Shown here one piece after another: positions 63,306 through 64,000 of a stretch of 64,000 bases of DNA; the first letter of the stretch is position 1; the number at the start of each line of letters is the position of its first letter. The position numbers and the translations under genes are program-made. The stretch is from CAVTQY01 sp963736975. GTDB taxonomy: Bacteria > Pseudomonadota > Alphaproteobacteria > Acetobacterales > Acetobacteraceae. Location: assembly GCA_963736975.1 (NCBI GenBank), contig CAVTQY010000001.1, forward strand, positions 2,728,001 to 2,792,000. The letters are read 5' to 3'. The notes under the pieces are model-generated. The model searched no databases. It had not been told where the DNA came from and was given only the letters and a program-made list of their open reading frames with translations.

Positions 63306-63614
63306 GTCTCATGTCCTGGTTGGGAGGGTGAAGAAGCGTTGTTCAGGCAGCCGATGGCGGCGGCCACCAAGCGCTTCGCTTCACCCAGCCGTAGAGCAGG
63401 ACGAGGCACATGCGCGGATCTTTGCGCCTCCCGCGCGTTCGTCGTCAAGCGTGCTGCGATCAGCCGGGGAAATATGAACGGGCTATGCTCGACGGTGATG
63501 AACAGGTCAGTGATCTCGATCACGGAGGTGGCTCTGCAACCCGCCAAAGCCTTGCCTTCCATCAGCGCTAAAACCATTTCCCCAACTTGGGGTCGCTCGC
63601 GTGGATGGAGACTG
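63306..63614. other. Intergenic region, possible PAS-like relic on the minus strand
   Basis: No gene is well supported. On the minus strand the frame 63634-63299 begins FAPDIISLHPRERPQVGEMV and KALAGCRATSV, which resembles a PAS-domain segment, but continues without recognisable structure. It may be a relic or chance. The plus-strand frame through this region is antisense-like. Confidence 0.35.
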
Positions 63615-63998
63615 ATGATGTCCGGTGCGAACACCAGGCGCGCTCTATGCTACGGTGCGCTGATTATGGCCTTGGGTCTGGGTGGCTGCGCCTATGGGAC
63701 GTCTGGCTACGCCTCGTCGGGCTATCCCGGCGCCTGGTCGGGTTACGATTACGCGCCACTCGCCCCTTATCCTTACGGGGGTTTCGGCTTTTTCGGCGGC
63801 GGGTTCGGCGGATTTGCCGACCATCATCACTTCGATCACGATTTCCACCATGACGATCACGCGTTTCATCACGAAGGCTTTGCTCACCATGAGCCTGGTT
63901 TCGGCGGCCGTGATTTCGCGCACGATCAATCGGTCCATCATGAATTCGGCCATGACCACGGGCACGACCATGGGCACGACTTCCGCGATCACGGCTGA
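63615..63998 (+). CDS. His-rich lipoprotein, hypothetical
   Basis: 127 residues from ATG 63615 (GGAG 5 nt upstream). Leader RALCYGALIMALGLGGC ends with a lipobox, predicting lipid anchoring at Cys. The mature part begins with Gly/Tyr/Ser-rich sequence (GTSGYASSGYPGAWSGYDY), then a glycine patch, then a tail of His/Asp/Phe (DHHHFDHDFHHDDHAFHHEG) ending in HGHDHGHDF repeats. Such tails bind metal ions, especially Zn or Ni. Role is inferred only. Confidence 0.8.
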   Translation: MMSGANTRRALCYGALIMALGLGGCAYGTSGYASSGYPGAWSGYDYAPLAPYPYGGFGFFGGGFGGFADHHHFDHDFHHDDHAFHHEGFAHHEPGFGGRDFAHDQSVHHEFGHDHGHDHGHDFRDHG

Positions 63999-64000
63999 CC

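Noticed and set aside
63299..63634. 111-codon minus-strand frame with PAS-like start
   Set aside because: Only about 35 residues look PAS-like and it overlaps the lipoprotein start; not enough support for a gene.

Overview
This is a GC-rich alphaproteobacterial chromosome segment. The Hint-domain protein, the LivM-LivG fusion, repeated sugar and branched-chain ABC operons, DUF1194/DUF2889 proteins and the alphaproteobacterial palindromic repeat (CCTCTCCCGC..GCGGGAGAGG) point to Rhodospirillales, most likely an Acetobacteraceae relative. That placement is inference; no rRNA or tRNA gene was seen.

Layout. 1-1.4 kb: two tandem SsuC/TauC-type ABC permeases (the first cut by the window edge). 1.5-4 kb: PAS hybrid histidine kinase broken by two +1 frameshifts. 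3.9-13.2 kb: two divergent carbohydrate ABC import operons without ATPases. The right one also carries a GMC oxidoreductase, a glycine-rich secreted protein and an RraA-like protein, and ends in a terminator. 13.4-18.2 kb: lytic transglycosylase, SDR remnant, a STAND-like NTPase with TPRs, and an SDR. 18.3-24.1 kb: complete branched-chain amino-acid-type ABC operon (LivH, LivM-LivG fusion, LivF, binding protein) followed by a lactonase-like metallohydrolase. 24.1-25.4 kb: decayed DUF1989/amino-acid permease pair. 25.4-29 kb: CDF metal exporter, then a DedA / ATP-grasp / UppP operon.

29.1-36 kb is the most unusual stretch. A TetR-type regulator ends in a 40-residue Phd/YefM-antitoxin-like tail. 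Just after its stop lies an array of five 10-bp sites (GTTGTACAAC type, TGTACA core) spaced 31-32 bp apart. Beyond that is a large membrane protein with ten near-identical 42-residue BNR/Ycf48-like repeats fused to a KAP P-loop NTPase. The KAP gene carries one frameshift and one in-frame TAG. A dead IS256-family transposase borders it.

36-64 kb: KamA/EpmB-like radical SAM enzyme, amidase, Hint-domain protein, CtaG and SCO1 copper/oxidase assembly proteins, DUF1194 protein, M20 hydrolase, deacetylase and TusA pair, ROK kinase, a four-gene envelope cluster of unknown function, GH24 lysozyme, ThDP enzyme (frameshifted), NUDIX hydrolase, enoyl-CoA hydratase (frameshifted), DUF2889 protein, citrate synthase, glycerophosphodiesterase, Asp/Glu racemase, a BBOX/TauD dioxygenase and a His-rich lipoprotein.

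A feature of the whole window is the number of otherwise well-conserved genes interrupted by single-base changes, most of them +1 insertions. Either pseudogenisation is unusually heavy here or the assembly carries uncorrected indels; the sequence alone cannot separate these.
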